Origin: an uncultured Microbacterium sp. | GTDB lineage: Bacteria > Actinomycetota > Actinomycetes > Actinomycetales > Microbacteriaceae | Assembly (NCBI GenBank): GCA_913774845.1 | Contig: CAJYJO010000026.1 | Location: 1 to 60,236 of the forward strand | Direction of reading: 5' to 3' | Length of the DNA stretch: 60,236 bases | Shown: positions 1 through 7,718 of the stretch, piece by piece | Position numbering within the stretch: the stretch's first letter is position 1 | Layout: each line of letters starts with the position of its first letter | The notes under the pieces: generated by a model | Told to the model about the DNA's origin: nothing | Databases searched by the model: none | The model's input: the letters and a program-made list of their open reading frames with translations, nothing else | Made by a program: the position numbers and the translations under genes

Positions 1-65
1 CCCCGGGGGCCCCACGACGTCGAACAGATCGCGAGACGGACGAGCCCGACCCTCCCGGACGGGCG

Positions 66-71
66 TACCCT
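66..71 (+). promoter_or_regulatory. Candidate -10 box (TACCCT) for the DUF3099 gene
   Basis: TACCCT fits the actinobacterial TAnnnT -10 pattern and ends 9 bases before the GTG start, so the transcript would have almost no leader. The same GTACCCTG string recurs ahead of the SURF1 leader ORF. No convincing -35 box is visible. Confidence 0.35.
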
Positions 72-80
72 GAGACCACT

Positions 81-452
81 GTGAAGACATCGCCTCGCGC
101 CCAATCCGCGACGTCGCTCCCCAAGGCTCCCCGGGAGGACGCCGACAACCGTTTCGCCAAGTACATGGTGATGATGGGGATCCGTATCGCGTGCTTCATC
201 GCGATGGCCGTGATCCAGCCTTACGGCTGGTACACCTTCGTCTTCGCCGCCGGCGCGATCTTCCTCCCCTACCTGGCCGTCATCGTCGCCAACGTCGGTC
301 AAGATGCGGCGCGGACCACGGCGGTCACCCCCGAGCGCGCTCTCGAGGCACCCCGCCCGGCCCCTGCTGCCGCGGCGGCGTCGGACGAGCCCCTGGTCAT
401 CCGCATCTCGGAGACTCCGCGCATCGATCCGCCGCGCGACGACCGCTCGTGA
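81..452 (+). CDS. DUF3099 family small membrane protein
   Basis: A 123-residue protein of unknown function. Residues about 30-70 form two adjacent hydrophobic segments joined by a tight PYGW turn, preceded by a charged N-terminus and followed by an Ala/Pro-rich cytoplasmic-looking tail. The MGIRIACF block at the first segment is typical of the actinobacterial DUF3099 family, which is why I name it so. It starts with GTG and its stop overlaps the next start (GTGA), so the two genes are translationally coupled. The start codon is only 9 bases after a TACCCT -10 box. The family has no established role. Confidence 0.8.
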   Translation: MKTSPRAQSATSLPKAPREDADNRFAKYMVMMGIRIACFIAMAVIQPYGWYTFVFAAGAIFLPYLAVIVANVGQDAARTTAVTPERALEAPRPAPAAAAASDEPLVIRISETPRIDPPRDDRS

Positions 453-655
453 CCGACGCGCCCGCCGAGTGCTCGCGGGCCGGATGCCGCGACGTCGCCG
501 TCTGGGCCATCCGGTGGCGTAACCCCCGCATCCATTCCGCGGACCGCCGCAAGACGTGGGTCGCCTGCGACGAGCACGTGGCGTACTTGCGCGAATTCCT
601 CGCCGCACGCGACTTCCCCGTCGAGGTCGCGGGCCTCTCTGACGAGCGCTCGTGA
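449..655 (+). CDS. Small Cys/His protein of unknown function
   Basis: A 68-residue hypothetical protein starting at the GTG that overlaps the TGA of the DUF3099 gene by three bases. It carries Cys8, Cys13, Cys40 and His43, spaced like a small treble-clef or zinc-ribbon site, and several conserved-looking aromatic residues (WAIRWRNPRIH). It is small, basic and soluble. I do not recognise a function; metal binding is an inference from the Cys/His spacing. The coupling to DUF3099 and the position just before SURF1 suggest a shared transcript, but SURF1 also has its own candidate promoter. Confidence 0.7.
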   Translation: MTDAPAECSRAGCRDVAVWAIRWRNPRIHSADRRKTWVACDEHVAYLREFLAARDFPVEVAGLSDERS

Positions 656-676
656 GCGCGGGCGCGACTCGCGACG

Positions 677-682
677 TACCCT
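677..682 (+). promoter_or_regulatory. Candidate -10 box (TACCCT) before the SURF1 leader ORF
   Basis: TACCCT followed by 7 bases and a GTG at 690, the spacing expected of a leaderless transcript. The surrounding GTACCCTG string matches the one at 65-72. Confidence 0.4.
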
Positions 683-689
683 GGGAGAC

Positions 690-743
690 GTGGCTGGACG
701 AACCGACGTGAACGCGTGCCCCCTCGGCGGGGTGTTCCGGTGA
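690..743 (+). CDS. Possible leaderless 17-codon ORF coupled to SURF1
   Basis: GTG at 690 opens a 17-residue frame (MAGRTDVNACPLGGVFR) whose TGA overlaps the GTG at 740 as GTGA, the same coupling seen between many real genes here. It begins 7 bases after a TACCCT -10 box. Translation is inferred, not shown. It may exist only to deliver ribosomes to SURF1, whose own start has no clear Shine-Dalgarno sequence. Confidence 0.35.
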   Translation: MAGRTDVNACPLGGVFR

Positions 744-1642
744 GCCGCCGCGAGACGCCCGCCGCCGCGCGCTGGGCGTTGTACGTCGGTGTCGCGATCC
801 TCTTCGCGATCGCCTGCGGGTTCCTGTCGAACTGGCAGTTCTCGCGCAACGCCGAGCGCAGCGAACAGCTTCAGCTCGTCGCCGAAAACTACGACGCCCC
901 CGCCGTCGCCCTGGGCGATCTGCTCGCCCCCGGGTCCGAGCTCACCCCCGCCGACGAGTGGCGCCCCGTGCGCATGCAGGGGCAGTACCTCGCCGACGAG
1001 CAGCTCCTCGTCCGCAACCGCGCGCACGGCGGTTCCGCCGCGTTCGAGCAGCTCGTGCCGTTCCGACTCGACGACGGGCGCACGTTCCTCGTCGACCGCG
1101 GCTGGCTCCCCCCGGGCAATCGGCAGTCCGAGCCCGACGAGATCCCCGCCCCGCCGTCCGGCGCCGTGACCGTCGAGGTGCGGCTGCGGCCCGGCGAGGC
1201 CGCGCCCACCTCGGGCCGCAGCGCCGAAGCCGGTCAGGTCCCCACCATCAACCTCGGCCTGGTCGCCGAGCAGACCGGTCCGATCGAGCAGGGCGCCTAC
1301 GGTCTGCTCGTGTCGGAGGACCCGCAGCCGGCGAGCGCGCCGACACCGGTCGATCCGCCCAGCGACGACCCGGGGCCGTACCTTTCCTACGCGGTGCAGT
1401 GGATCCTCTTCGCCGTCATGGGCTTCGGGTTCCTCACCTACGTGATCGTCAGCGAACGTCGACTCCGCCGCGAGGACGACGACGAGGACGACGACGACGC
1501 GGACGACGAGCTGCCGGTCCCCGTTCCCGAGGTCTCCGTCGAGGGCCGTCGCCGGGTCGACCCGGTGGCGCTGCACCGCGCCCGCAAGCGCCCCCGCGAT
1601 CGCGACGCCGACGACGAGGACGCCCTCCTCGACGCTCGCTGA
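740..1642 (+). CDS. SURF1 family cytochrome c oxidase assembly protein
   Basis: SURF1 proteins help assemble the heme a/a3 site of cytochrome c oxidase in the membrane. The 300-residue product has the family layout: an N-terminal transmembrane helix (about 12-30) leading into GFLSNWQFSRNAER, a large extracytoplasmic loop with the RGWLP motif near 120, and a second helix (about 217-237) preceded by SYAVQW. The cytoplasmic tail is unusual: a run of Asp/Glu encoded by a GAC/GAG triplet tract, then an Arg-rich end. I chose GTG 740 because it overlaps the stop of a short leader ORF; GTG 716 in the same frame would add 8 residues. The heme A and heme O synthase genes lie about 13 kb away and serve the same oxidase. 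Confidence 0.88.
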   Translation: MSRRETPAAARWALYVGVAILFAIACGFLSNWQFSRNAERSEQLQLVAENYDAPAVALGDLLAPGSELTPADEWRPVRMQGQYLADEQLLVRNRAHGGSAAFEQLVPFRLDDGRTFLVDRGWLPPGNRQSEPDEIPAPPSGAVTVEVRLRPGEAAPTSGRSAEAGQVPTINLGLVAEQTGPIEQGAYGLLVSEDPQPASAPTPVDPPSDDPGPYLSYAVQWILFAVMGFGFLTYVIVSERRLRREDDDEDDDDADDELPVPVPEVSVEGRRRVDPVALHRARKRPRDRDADDEDALLDAR

Positions 1643-1680
1643 GGCGCGCACGCCCCGGCACCCACCCCGCCGAAGGCGGA

Positions 1681-3279
1681 TCAGGCGAGCGTGATCAGGT
1701 CCGCGTAGTCGCGACCCCAGATGTCCTCGACGCCGTCGGGCAGGATGAGCACGCGCTCGGGGTTGAGCGCCTCCACGGCTCCTTCGTCGTGCGAGACGAG
1801 CACGACGGCGCCCTCGTAGTGCGCCAAGGCGCCCAGGATCTCCTCGCGCGAGGCGGGGTCGAGGTTGTTCGTCGGCTCGTCGAGCAGCAGCATGTTCGCC
1901 GACGACACCACGAGCGTCGCGAGCGACAGACGCGTCTTCTCGCCGCCCGAGAGCACCCCGGCGGGCTTGAGCACGTCGTCGCCGACGAAGAGGAACGAGC
2001 CCAGCACCTTGCGCGCCTCGGTCGCGGTGATGTGGGGAGCCGCCGACATCATGTTCTCGAGCACGGACCGACCGACGTCGAGATTCTCGTGCTCCTGCGC
2101 GTAGTACCCGATCTTGAGACCGTGTCCGGGTTCGAGCTGACCGGTGTCGGGCTGGTCGACACCCGCGAGGATGCGCAGCAGCGTCGTCTTTCCTGCACCG
2201 TTGAGACCGAGGATGACCACGCGTGAGCCGCGATCGATCGCGAGGTCGACGTCGGTGAAGATCTCGAGCGACCCGTACGACTTCGAGAGGCCCGACGCCA
2301 TGAGCGGGGTCTTGCCGCACGGCGCCGGCTTGGGGAACCGGAGCTTGGCGACGCGCTCGTCCTGACGCACCTCGTCGAGACCCGACAGCATCTTCTCGGC
2401 GCGCGCGACCATCTGGTGCGCGGCCGCGGCCTTCGAGGCCTTCGCCCCGAAGCGCGCGGCCTGCAGCTGCAGCGCCGTGGCCTTCTTCTCGACGTTGGCG
2501 CGCTCCTTCTTGCGGCGCTCCTCGTCGGCCACCCGCTGACGCAGGTAGTTCTTCCAATTCATGTTGTAGACGTCGATGACCTGGCGATTGGCGTCCAGGT
2601 AGAAGACGCGGTTGACCGTCTCGCCCACGAGCTCGACGTCGTGCGAGATCACGATGAGCCCGCCCTTGTAGCCCTTGAGGAACTCGCGCAGCCATACGAC
2701 GCTGTCGGCGTCGAGGTGGTTGGTCGGCTCGTCGAGGATCATCGTCTGCGCGTCGGAGAACAGGATGCGCGCGAGTTCGATGCGCCGGCGCTGACCACCC
2801 GACAGGGTCTTCAGGGGCTGATCGAGGATGCGGTCGGGAAGCGAGAGGTTGTGGGCGATGGATGCCGCCTCCGCCTCGGCCGCATAGCCGCCGGCCGCTT
2901 CGAACCGCTCGGTGAAGGTGGCGTACTTCTTCATCGCCTTCGCGGCGATCTTGGGGTCGTCGTCGGCCATGGCCATCGACGCCTCCTGCATCCCGAGGGC
3001 GAGCGAGCCCAGGCCGCGGGCGTCGAGGATGCGCGTGCGCGCCAGCATCTCGGGGTCGCCGGACCGCGGGTCCTGCGGGAGGTACCCGAGTTCGCCCGAG
3101 CGGTCGACGCCACCGTTCGAGGGCAGCAGGTCGCCGGCGAGCACCTTGGTCAGAGTCGTCTTACCGGCGCCGTTGCGCCCGACGAGGCCGATCTTGTCGC
3201 CGTCGGAGACGCGGAACGCCACGTCGGACATGAGCACGCGGGCGCCCACGCGGATCTCGAGGTCGTGCACGGCGAGCAC
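1681..3279 (-). CDS. ABC-F family ATPase (ribosome-associated type)
   Basis: A soluble twin-cassette ABC protein of 532 residues with no membrane segment, the size and order of ABC-F translation factors. The first cassette has Walker A GRNGAGKT (34-41), signature LSGGQRRR and ILDEPTNHLD; a charged linker rich in Arg/Lys/Glu follows; the second has GLNGAGKT, LSGGEKTR and LLDEPTNNLD. Such proteins act at the ribosomal E site in stalling relief or antibiotic protection; which role applies here cannot be told from sequence. The frame is open 61 codons further upstream, but homologues begin at MLAVHDLEIR, so I use GTG 3279. The gene converges on SURF1 with a 38-base gap lacking a clear terminator. 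Confidence 0.88.
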   Translation of the reverse strand: MLAVHDLEIRVGARVLMSDVAFRVSDGDKIGLVGRNGAGKTTLTKVLAGDLLPSNGGVDRSGELGYLPQDPRSGDPEMLARTRILDARGLGSLALGMQEASMAMADDDPKIAAKAMKKYATFTERFEAAGGYAAEAEAASIAHNLSLPDRILDQPLKTLSGGQRRRIELARILFSDAQTMILDEPTNHLDADSVVWLREFLKGYKGGLIVISHDVELVGETVNRVFYLDANRQVIDVYNMNWKNYLRQRVADEERRKKERANVEKKATALQLQAARFGAKASKAAAAHQMVARAEKMLSGLDEVRQDERVAKLRFPKPAPCGKTPLMASGLSKSYGSLEIFTDVDLAIDRGSRVVILGLNGAGKTTLLRILAGVDQPDTGQLEPGHGLKIGYYAQEHENLDVGRSVLENMMSAAPHITATEARKVLGSFLFVGDDVLKPAGVLSGGEKTRLSLATLVVSSANMLLLDEPTNNLDPASREEILGALAHYEGAVVLVSHDEGAVEALNPERVLILPDGVEDIWGRDYADLITLA

Positions 3280-3280
3280 A

Positions 3281-3296
3281 GCGAACGTCCGTTCAG
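3281..3296 (-). promoter_or_regulatory. SOS-box-like inverted repeat before the ABC-F gene
   Basis: GAAC, four bases, GTTC (3283-3294) forms the core of an actinobacterial LexA box, but the outer bases do not match the TCGAAC/GTTCGA consensus. It lies a few bases upstream of the start codon, within the likely 5' UTR. Weak candidate only. Confidence 0.2.
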
Positions 3297-3332
3297 TCGG
3301 GGAAGGGGGAAGGCCGACGAGGCCAGCCACCC

Positions 3333-3338
3333 AGTATA
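3333..3338 (-). promoter_or_regulatory. Candidate -10 box (TATACT) of the ABC-F gene
   Basis: On the minus strand TATACT stands about 54 bases upstream of the ABC-F start in the 237-base region shared with the divergent siderophore-binding protein gene. No good -35 hexamer is evident. Confidence 0.4.
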
Positions 3339-3475
3339 AGTCGGCTTCCCGTACGCCCGCCGACAGTCCCCGCCGCCGCGGGGTCGACGGAGGACCGGGA
3401 TGGCGATCCCTCGCCGTCGAGAGGTTCACCCGGCAGATCACCCGTCGGGTTTGCTTTCCCACCCGGAGCCTGACC

Positions 3476-3494
3476 TAAACTAAGCCTATCCTTA
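3476..3494 (+). promoter_or_regulatory. IdeR/DtxR-like iron box of the siderophore uptake operon
   Basis: This 19-base stretch matches the DtxR/IdeR consensus TTAGGTTAGSCTAACCTAA at 13 positions. It overlaps a TATCCT -10 candidate (3487-3492) and TAAACT (3476-3481), so a bound iron-loaded repressor would block transcription. The 11-mer TATCCTTACCT (3487-3497) recurs at the promoter of the siderophore-interacting protein gene (8659-8669). A strong AGGAGG ribosome binding site follows at 3505-3510. Confidence 0.6.
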
Positions 3495-3516
3495 CCTAAC
3501 ACGCAGGAGGCTCTTC

Positions 3517-4554
3517 GTGTCCCGATTCCGCGCACTGGCGGCACTCGCCGTCGGTTCCGCCCTCGTCCTCACCGGCTGCGCCGGCACCTCAGCCGCCCCG
3601 GGCGCACAGCAAGGATCGTCGACGTCGGCAACGGGGTCCTTCCCCGTCACGATCGACCACGCTTTCGGCGAGACCACGATCGAGGCGGAGCCGAAGCGCG
3701 TCGTCACGGTCAGCTGGGGCAACCAAGAGGCCGCGCTCGCGCTCGGCGTCGTGCCCGTCGCCATGCCGAAGGTCACCTGGGGTGACGAAGACGGCGACGG
3801 CATGCTCCCCTGGGTCAAGGACAAGCTCGACGAGCTCGGCGCGCAGACGCCCACGCTGATGGACGAGACCAACGGTTTCGACTACGAGGCGATCGCCGAC
3901 GCGAAGCCCGACGTCATCCTGGGCGCGTACTCGGGCATGACGCAGGAGCAGTACGACACGCTCAGCAAGATCGCCCCCGTCGTGGCCTTCCCCGAGATCG
4001 CCTGGGGCACCACCTGGCAGCAGATGACCCTGACGGACGCCAAAGCCCTCGGTCGCGAAGACCAGGCGCAGCAGCTGGTGTCCGGCCTGGAGAAGCACGT
4101 GACCGACGAGTCCGTCAAGTACCCCGCTCTGGCGGGAAAGAAGGCGCTGTTCACGTACATCGATCCGACGGACCTCAGCACCGTCGGCTACTACTCGACC
4201 AAGGACCCCCGCGCGACGTACCTCGACGAGCTCGGCCTGGTGCCCTCGTCGGCCGTCGAGGCCTCCAGCGCCACCGGTGACACCTTCTGGTTCACCGAGA
4301 GCACCGAGAAGATCGAGAACTTCTCGGACGTCCAGGTCCTCACCGGCTACGGCACCGATGCGACCCTCGCGCAGCTGCAGGCTGACCCGCTGTGGTCCCG
4401 CATCCCCGCCATCGCGAACGGTGCCGTGGCGTTCCTGCCCGACAACACCACCATGGCCGCGGCCGGCAACCCCAGCCCGCTGTCGATCGGCACGTCCTAC
4501 GGCGACGACTACATCGCCCTCGTGGGCAAGGCCGCTGAGAAGGCCGCGTCCTGA
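3517..4554 (+). CDS. Iron-siderophore ABC transporter substrate-binding lipoprotein
   Basis: An extracellular lipoprotein of 345 residues that captures a ferric siderophore and hands it to the permeases encoded next. The signal peptide ends in the lipobox LTGC with the lipidated Cys21, followed by a Ser/Thr/Ala linker and a FecB/BtuF-type two-lobe fold (VTVSWGNQEAALALGV early, KPDVILG in the middle). The siderophore cannot be named from sequence. GTG 3517 is supported by AGGAGG seven bases upstream. The gene is first in a plus-strand uptake operon and its promoter carries an IdeR-like box, so iron repression is expected. Confidence 0.9.
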   Translation: MSRFRALAALAVGSALVLTGCAGTSAAPGAQQGSSTSATGSFPVTIDHAFGETTIEAEPKRVVTVSWGNQEAALALGVVPVAMPKVTWGDEDGDGMLPWVKDKLDELGAQTPTLMDETNGFDYEAIADAKPDVILGAYSGMTQEQYDTLSKIAPVVAFPEIAWGTTWQQMTLTDAKALGREDQAQQLVSGLEKHVTDESVKYPALAGKKALFTYIDPTDLSTVGYYSTKDPRATYLDELGLVPSSAVEASSATGDTFWFTESTEKIENFSDVQVLTGYGTDATLAQLQADPLWSRIPAIANGAVAFLPDNTTMAAAGNPSPLSIGTSYGDDYIALVGKAAEKAAS

Positions 4555-4565
4555 TGAACGCGCTT

Positions 4566-4613
4566 CCGGTACGAGCCGTCCCGACGCCGAAGGCTTCGGT
4601 GCGGTTCGTCCGG
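4566..4613 (+). other. Intergenic stem-loop between binding protein and permease
   Basis: Inverted segments CCGG-t-ACGAGCCG (4566-4578) and CGGTTCGT-CCGG (4602-4613) enclose a second palindrome, CCGAAGGCTTCGG (4587-4599). There is no T-run, so this looks less like a full terminator than an RNA-stability or attenuation element that keeps binding protein expression above that of the permeases. Confidence 0.4.
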
Positions 4614-4654
4614 ACGCCGCTCGTGCCGACGCACGCTCCTCGTCCGTGGGCGCG

Positions 4655-5701
4655 ATGACCGCTCTCGCACAGGCCCCGACCATCCCCGGCGACGCCCGCC
4701 CGCGTCGCTGGGGGCGGCGACGCGTCGTTGGCGTCACGGCCCTCGTCGCCGTTCTCGTCGTCGCCGTGGCGTTGTCCGTGACCTTCGGTGCTCGCGACGT
4801 CACCGCCGCCGACGTGTGGGCGGGGCTCACCGGCTCGACCGACACGACGTCGGCCGCGGCCGTCGCCAAGCGCATCCCCCGCACCATCCTCGCGATCCTC
4901 GTGGGCGCCGCCCTGGCCGTGTCAGGCGCCGTGCTCCAGGGGGCGACGCGGAACCCGCTCGCCGACCCGCAGATCCTCGGCATCAACGGCGGCGCGGGAC
5001 TCGCGATCGTCACGGGGATCGCCTTCTTCGGCCTGAGCTCTCCGTCGATGTACATTTGGACGGGCTTGCTGGGCGCGGCAGCCGCGGCCGTCCTCGTCTA
5101 CGCGATCGGCTCACTCGGCCGCGGCGGGGCGACCCCCCTGCGCCTGGCCCTCGCCGGCGCGGTGACCGCTGTCGCGTTCAGCTCGCTGACCAGCGCGATC
5201 CTGCTTCCCCGGACCGACGTGATGAATGTCTTCCGTTTCTGGCAGATCGGCGGCGTCGGCGGAGCCACGGTCGAGGCCATCGGCCAGGTGCTCCCCTTCC
5301 TCCTCGCCGGCCTGATCATCTGCCTCGCAAGCGCTCCGGCGCTGAACACCCTCGCGCTCGGCGACGAGCTCGCCGCGGGTCTGGGCGCCCGCGTGCGGAC
5401 CGCGCGTCTCGTGGCGACCCTCGGTGCGGTCGTGCTCTGCGGAGCCGCGACCGCCGTCGCCGGCCCCATCGGCTTCGTGGGCCTCATCGTGCCCCACATG
5501 CTCCGCCTCGTCGTGGGCGTCGACCATCGATGGCTCCTTCCCGTCTCGGCCCTCGGCGGCGCGACCCTGTTGACGCTCTCCGACGTCGTCGGTCGTGTCG
5601 TGGCCCGCCCCGAAGAGATCGAGGTCGGCATCGTGACCGCCCTCATCGGGGCCCCGTTCTTCATCGCCCTCGTCCGCCGACAGAAGATGAGGGCCCTGTG
5701 A
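4655..5701 (+). CDS. FecCD-type iron-siderophore permease (first)
   Basis: A 348-residue integral membrane permease of the FecCD/BtuC family with about nine to ten hydrophobic helices. Family landmarks are R-I-P-R-T near the start, SGAVLQGATRNPLADPQILGINGGAG, and the cytoplasmic ATPase-coupling stretch GPIGFVGLIVPHMLR. It should pair with the next permease to form the channel used by the siderophore-binding lipoprotein and ATPase. ATG 4655 is used; GTG 4646 in the same frame adds three residues. Its TGA overlaps the GTG of the second permease. Confidence 0.9.
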   Translation: MTALAQAPTIPGDARPRRWGRRRVVGVTALVAVLVVAVALSVTFGARDVTAADVWAGLTGSTDTTSAAAVAKRIPRTILAILVGAALAVSGAVLQGATRNPLADPQILGINGGAGLAIVTGIAFFGLSSPSMYIWTGLLGAAAAAVLVYAIGSLGRGGATPLRLALAGAVTAVAFSSLTSAILLPRTDVMNVFRFWQIGGVGGATVEAIGQVLPFLLAGLIICLASAPALNTLALGDELAAGLGARVRTARLVATLGAVVLCGAATAVAGPIGFVGLIVPHMLRLVVGVDHRWLLPVSALGGATLLTLSDVVGRVVARPEEIEVGIVTALIGAPFFIALVRRQKMRAL

Positions 5702-6774
5702 CCACCCACGTCTCCCCCCGGGCCACCGCGCCTCGCACGGCACCGGACGTGCTGGCATCCGTCATCGCCGGGCGCCGCCGTCGCCGCCGCCGGTGGACCC
5801 TCGTCACCGCGACCCTGGCGACGGCGGTCGTGGCCGCGTTCATCCTCTCGCTCATGCTGGGGCAGACCTTCTACACGCCCGCCGAGGTGTGGGGCGTGCT
5901 CACCGGACAGCGCGTCGCCGGAGCCACGTTCACCGTCGGCGAGCTGCGCCTGCCCCGCGCGATGACGGCCCTGCTGACGGGACTCTGCTTCGGCATGGGC
6001 GGGGTCGTCTTCCAGACCATGCTGCGCAACGCCCTCGCCAGCCCCGATGTGATCGGCATCAACACCGGCGCGAGCGCGGCAGCCGTCATCGGCATCGTCG
6101 TGCTCGGCTGGGGCGAGACCGCCGTGTCCTTCCTCGCGATGGCGGCGGCTCTGGCCGCGGCGCTCGCGATCTATCTGCTCTCGTATCGCGGCGGGAGTTC
6201 GGGCGCGCGACTCATCCTCGTGGGCATCGGCGTCGCCGCGATGTGCCAGGCGGTCGTCTCGTACGTCGTCGCGCGTGCCGCGCAGTACGACCTCCCCGCC
6301 GCGATGCGCTGGATCACCGGCAACCTGAACGACGCCACGTGGGATCGGGCAATGCCGGTCCTCGTCGCGGTCGTCGTCCTAGGTCCGGTTCTGCTGATCC
6401 TGGCCGGGCGCCTCGAGATCCTCCGCATGGGAGACGACACCGCCGCTGCCATCGGCCTCCCCGTCGAACGGAGCCGCCTGCTGCTGATCGTGGCGGCCGT
6501 CGGCCTCCTGGCGTTCGGTACGGCCGCCGCCGGTCCCATCGCGTTCGTCTCGTTCCTCGCCGGACCGATCGCCGTGCGCCTGCTCGGCCCGGTCGGCCCG
6601 CCGATCCTGCCCGCGGGCCTCGTCGGAGCCCTGCTCGTGCTGGTCGCCGACTTCGCCGCGCAGTACGCCTTCGGCACCCGCCTGCCCGTGGGTGTCATCA
6701 CCGGCGTGCTGGGCGCGCCGTACCTCATCTTCTTGCTCATCCGCAGCAGCCGATCCGAAGGGACTTCGCTATGA
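5698..6774 (+). CDS. FecCD-type iron-siderophore permease (second)
   Basis: The partner permease, 358 residues. After an Arg-rich cytoplasmic N-terminus (RRRRRRR before the first helix) it shows the same family blocks as the first permease: ELRLPRAMTALLTG, GGVVFQTMLRNALASPDVIGI and GPIAFVSFLAGPIAVRL. The frame starts at the GTG overlapping the upstream TGA (GTGA), so the two permeases are translationally coupled and likely made in equal amounts. Its own TGA overlaps the ATG of a 19-codon ORF rather than the ATPase gene directly. Confidence 0.9.
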   Translation: MTTHVSPRATAPRTAPDVLASVIAGRRRRRRRWTLVTATLATAVVAAFILSLMLGQTFYTPAEVWGVLTGQRVAGATFTVGELRLPRAMTALLTGLCFGMGGVVFQTMLRNALASPDVIGINTGASAAAVIGIVVLGWGETAVSFLAMAAALAAALAIYLLSYRGGSSGARLILVGIGVAAMCQAVVSYVVARAAQYDLPAAMRWITGNLNDATWDRAMPVLVAVVVLGPVLLILAGRLEILRMGDDTAAAIGLPVERSRLLLIVAAVGLLAFGTAAAGPIAFVSFLAGPIAVRLLGPVGPPILPAGLVGALLVLVADFAAQYAFGTRLPVGVITGVLGAPYLIFLLIRSSRSEGTSL

Positions 6775-6830
6775 GCGCCGACCGCACGCCGGTCCGCCCC
6801 GTCCCCCACCACCGAGGAGTCACCCGATGA
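6771..6830 (+). CDS. Possible 19-codon coupling ORF between permease and ATPase
   Basis: ATG at 6771 overlaps the permease stop (ATGA) and opens a 19-residue frame, MSADRTPVRPVPHHRGVTR, whose TGA overlaps the ATG of the ATPase gene (ATGA again). Both junctions have the form seen between genuine coupled genes here. The peptide is basic and Pro/His-rich with no recognisable domain. A GAGGAG ribosome binding site for the ATPase lies within it. Translation is inferred; it may act only as a ribosome bridge. Confidence 0.35.
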   Translation: MSADRTPVRPVPHHRGVTR

Positions 6831-7654
6831 CCGTCGAGCGCACCTTGACCGCCGAGAGCGTCACGCTCGGCTACGGCGACCGGACGATCGTCGACTCCCT
6901 GGACCTCGCCCTGCCTCCGGGCCGCGTGACCGCCATCGTCGGCGCGAATGCCTGCGGGAAGTCGACGCTGTTGAAGGCGATGGCCCGTCTGCTGACGCCC
7001 TCGGCGGGGCAGGTCCTGCTCGACGGCAGGTCGATCCATCGCCTGCCGACCAAGCAGGTCGCCCGCGTTCTCGGGCTGCTTCCGCAGTCGCCGATCGCCC
7101 CCGACGGCATCGCCGTGTCCGACCTCGTCAGCCGCGGCCGTCACCCGCACCAGGGCGCGCTGTCGCGCTGGACCAGCGCGGACGACGCCGCCGTGGCGCG
7201 CGCTCTCGAGGCCACCGACGTCACGCACCTCGCCGACCGCCCCGTCGACGAGCTGAGCGGAGGCCAGCGGCAGCGCGTGTGGATCGCCATGGCGCTCGCG
7301 CAGGAGACGGATGTGCTGCTGCTCGACGAGCCGACGACCTTCCTCGACATCAGCCACCAGGTCGACGTGCTCGACCTGCTCACCGACCTCAACCGCGATC
7401 GCGGCACCACCGTGGCGATGGTGCTGCACGATCTCAACCTCGCCGCCCGCTACGCCGACCACCTCGTGGCCATGGCCCAGGGCGAGGTGATCGCGGCGGG
7501 CGATCCTTCCGACGTCCTCACCGAAGAGACCGTCCGCCGCGTCTTCGGCCTCGACAGTCGCGTCGTACCGGATCCCCTGACCGGGCGGCCGATGGTCATC
7601 CCGATCGGCCGGCACCACACGGTGGCCGAGCCGGAGCGGGCGCAGACGCTCTAG
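6827..7654 (+). CDS. Iron-siderophore ABC transporter ATPase
   Basis: The 275-residue cytoplasmic ATPase that drives the uptake system. It has Walker A GANACGKST (39-47), a Q-loop at LLPQSP, signature LSGGQRQR (143-150), Walker B LLLLDEPT (ending at 170) and the H-loop in VLHDLNLAARY, all typical of FecE/FepC proteins. GAGGAG at 6814-6819 supports ATG 6827. It is the last gene of the operon and is followed by a strong terminator facing the convergent siderophore-interacting protein gene. Confidence 0.92.
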   Translation: MTVERTLTAESVTLGYGDRTIVDSLDLALPPGRVTAIVGANACGKSTLLKAMARLLTPSAGQVLLDGRSIHRLPTKQVARVLGLLPQSPIAPDGIAVSDLVSRGRHPHQGALSRWTSADDAAVARALEATDVTHLADRPVDELSGGQRQRVWIAMALAQETDVLLLDEPTTFLDISHQVDVLDLLTDLNRDRGTTVAMVLHDLNLAARYADHLVAMAQGEVIAAGDPSDVLTEETVRRVFGLDSRVVPDPLTGRPMVIPIGRHHTVAEPERAQTL

Positions 7655-7670
7655 CCGGTCGCGAGAACCA

Positions 7671-7700
7671 CGGAAGCCCCGGCCGCGGCCGGGGCTTCCG
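7671..7700. terminator. Bidirectional terminator after the siderophore ATPase
   Basis: A perfect 30-base palindrome, CGGAAGCCCCGGCC-GC-GGCCGGGGCTTCCG in two halves, sits between two convergent genes. It can end transcripts on both strands. Confidence 0.8.
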
Positions 7701-7718
7701 TCGTGCGGGCGAGCAGAG

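Noticed and set aside
1476-1512. GAC/GAG triplet tract as a tandem repeat with its own role
   Set aside because: It is in frame and encodes the acidic tail of SURF1; imperfect units and no sign of expansion.
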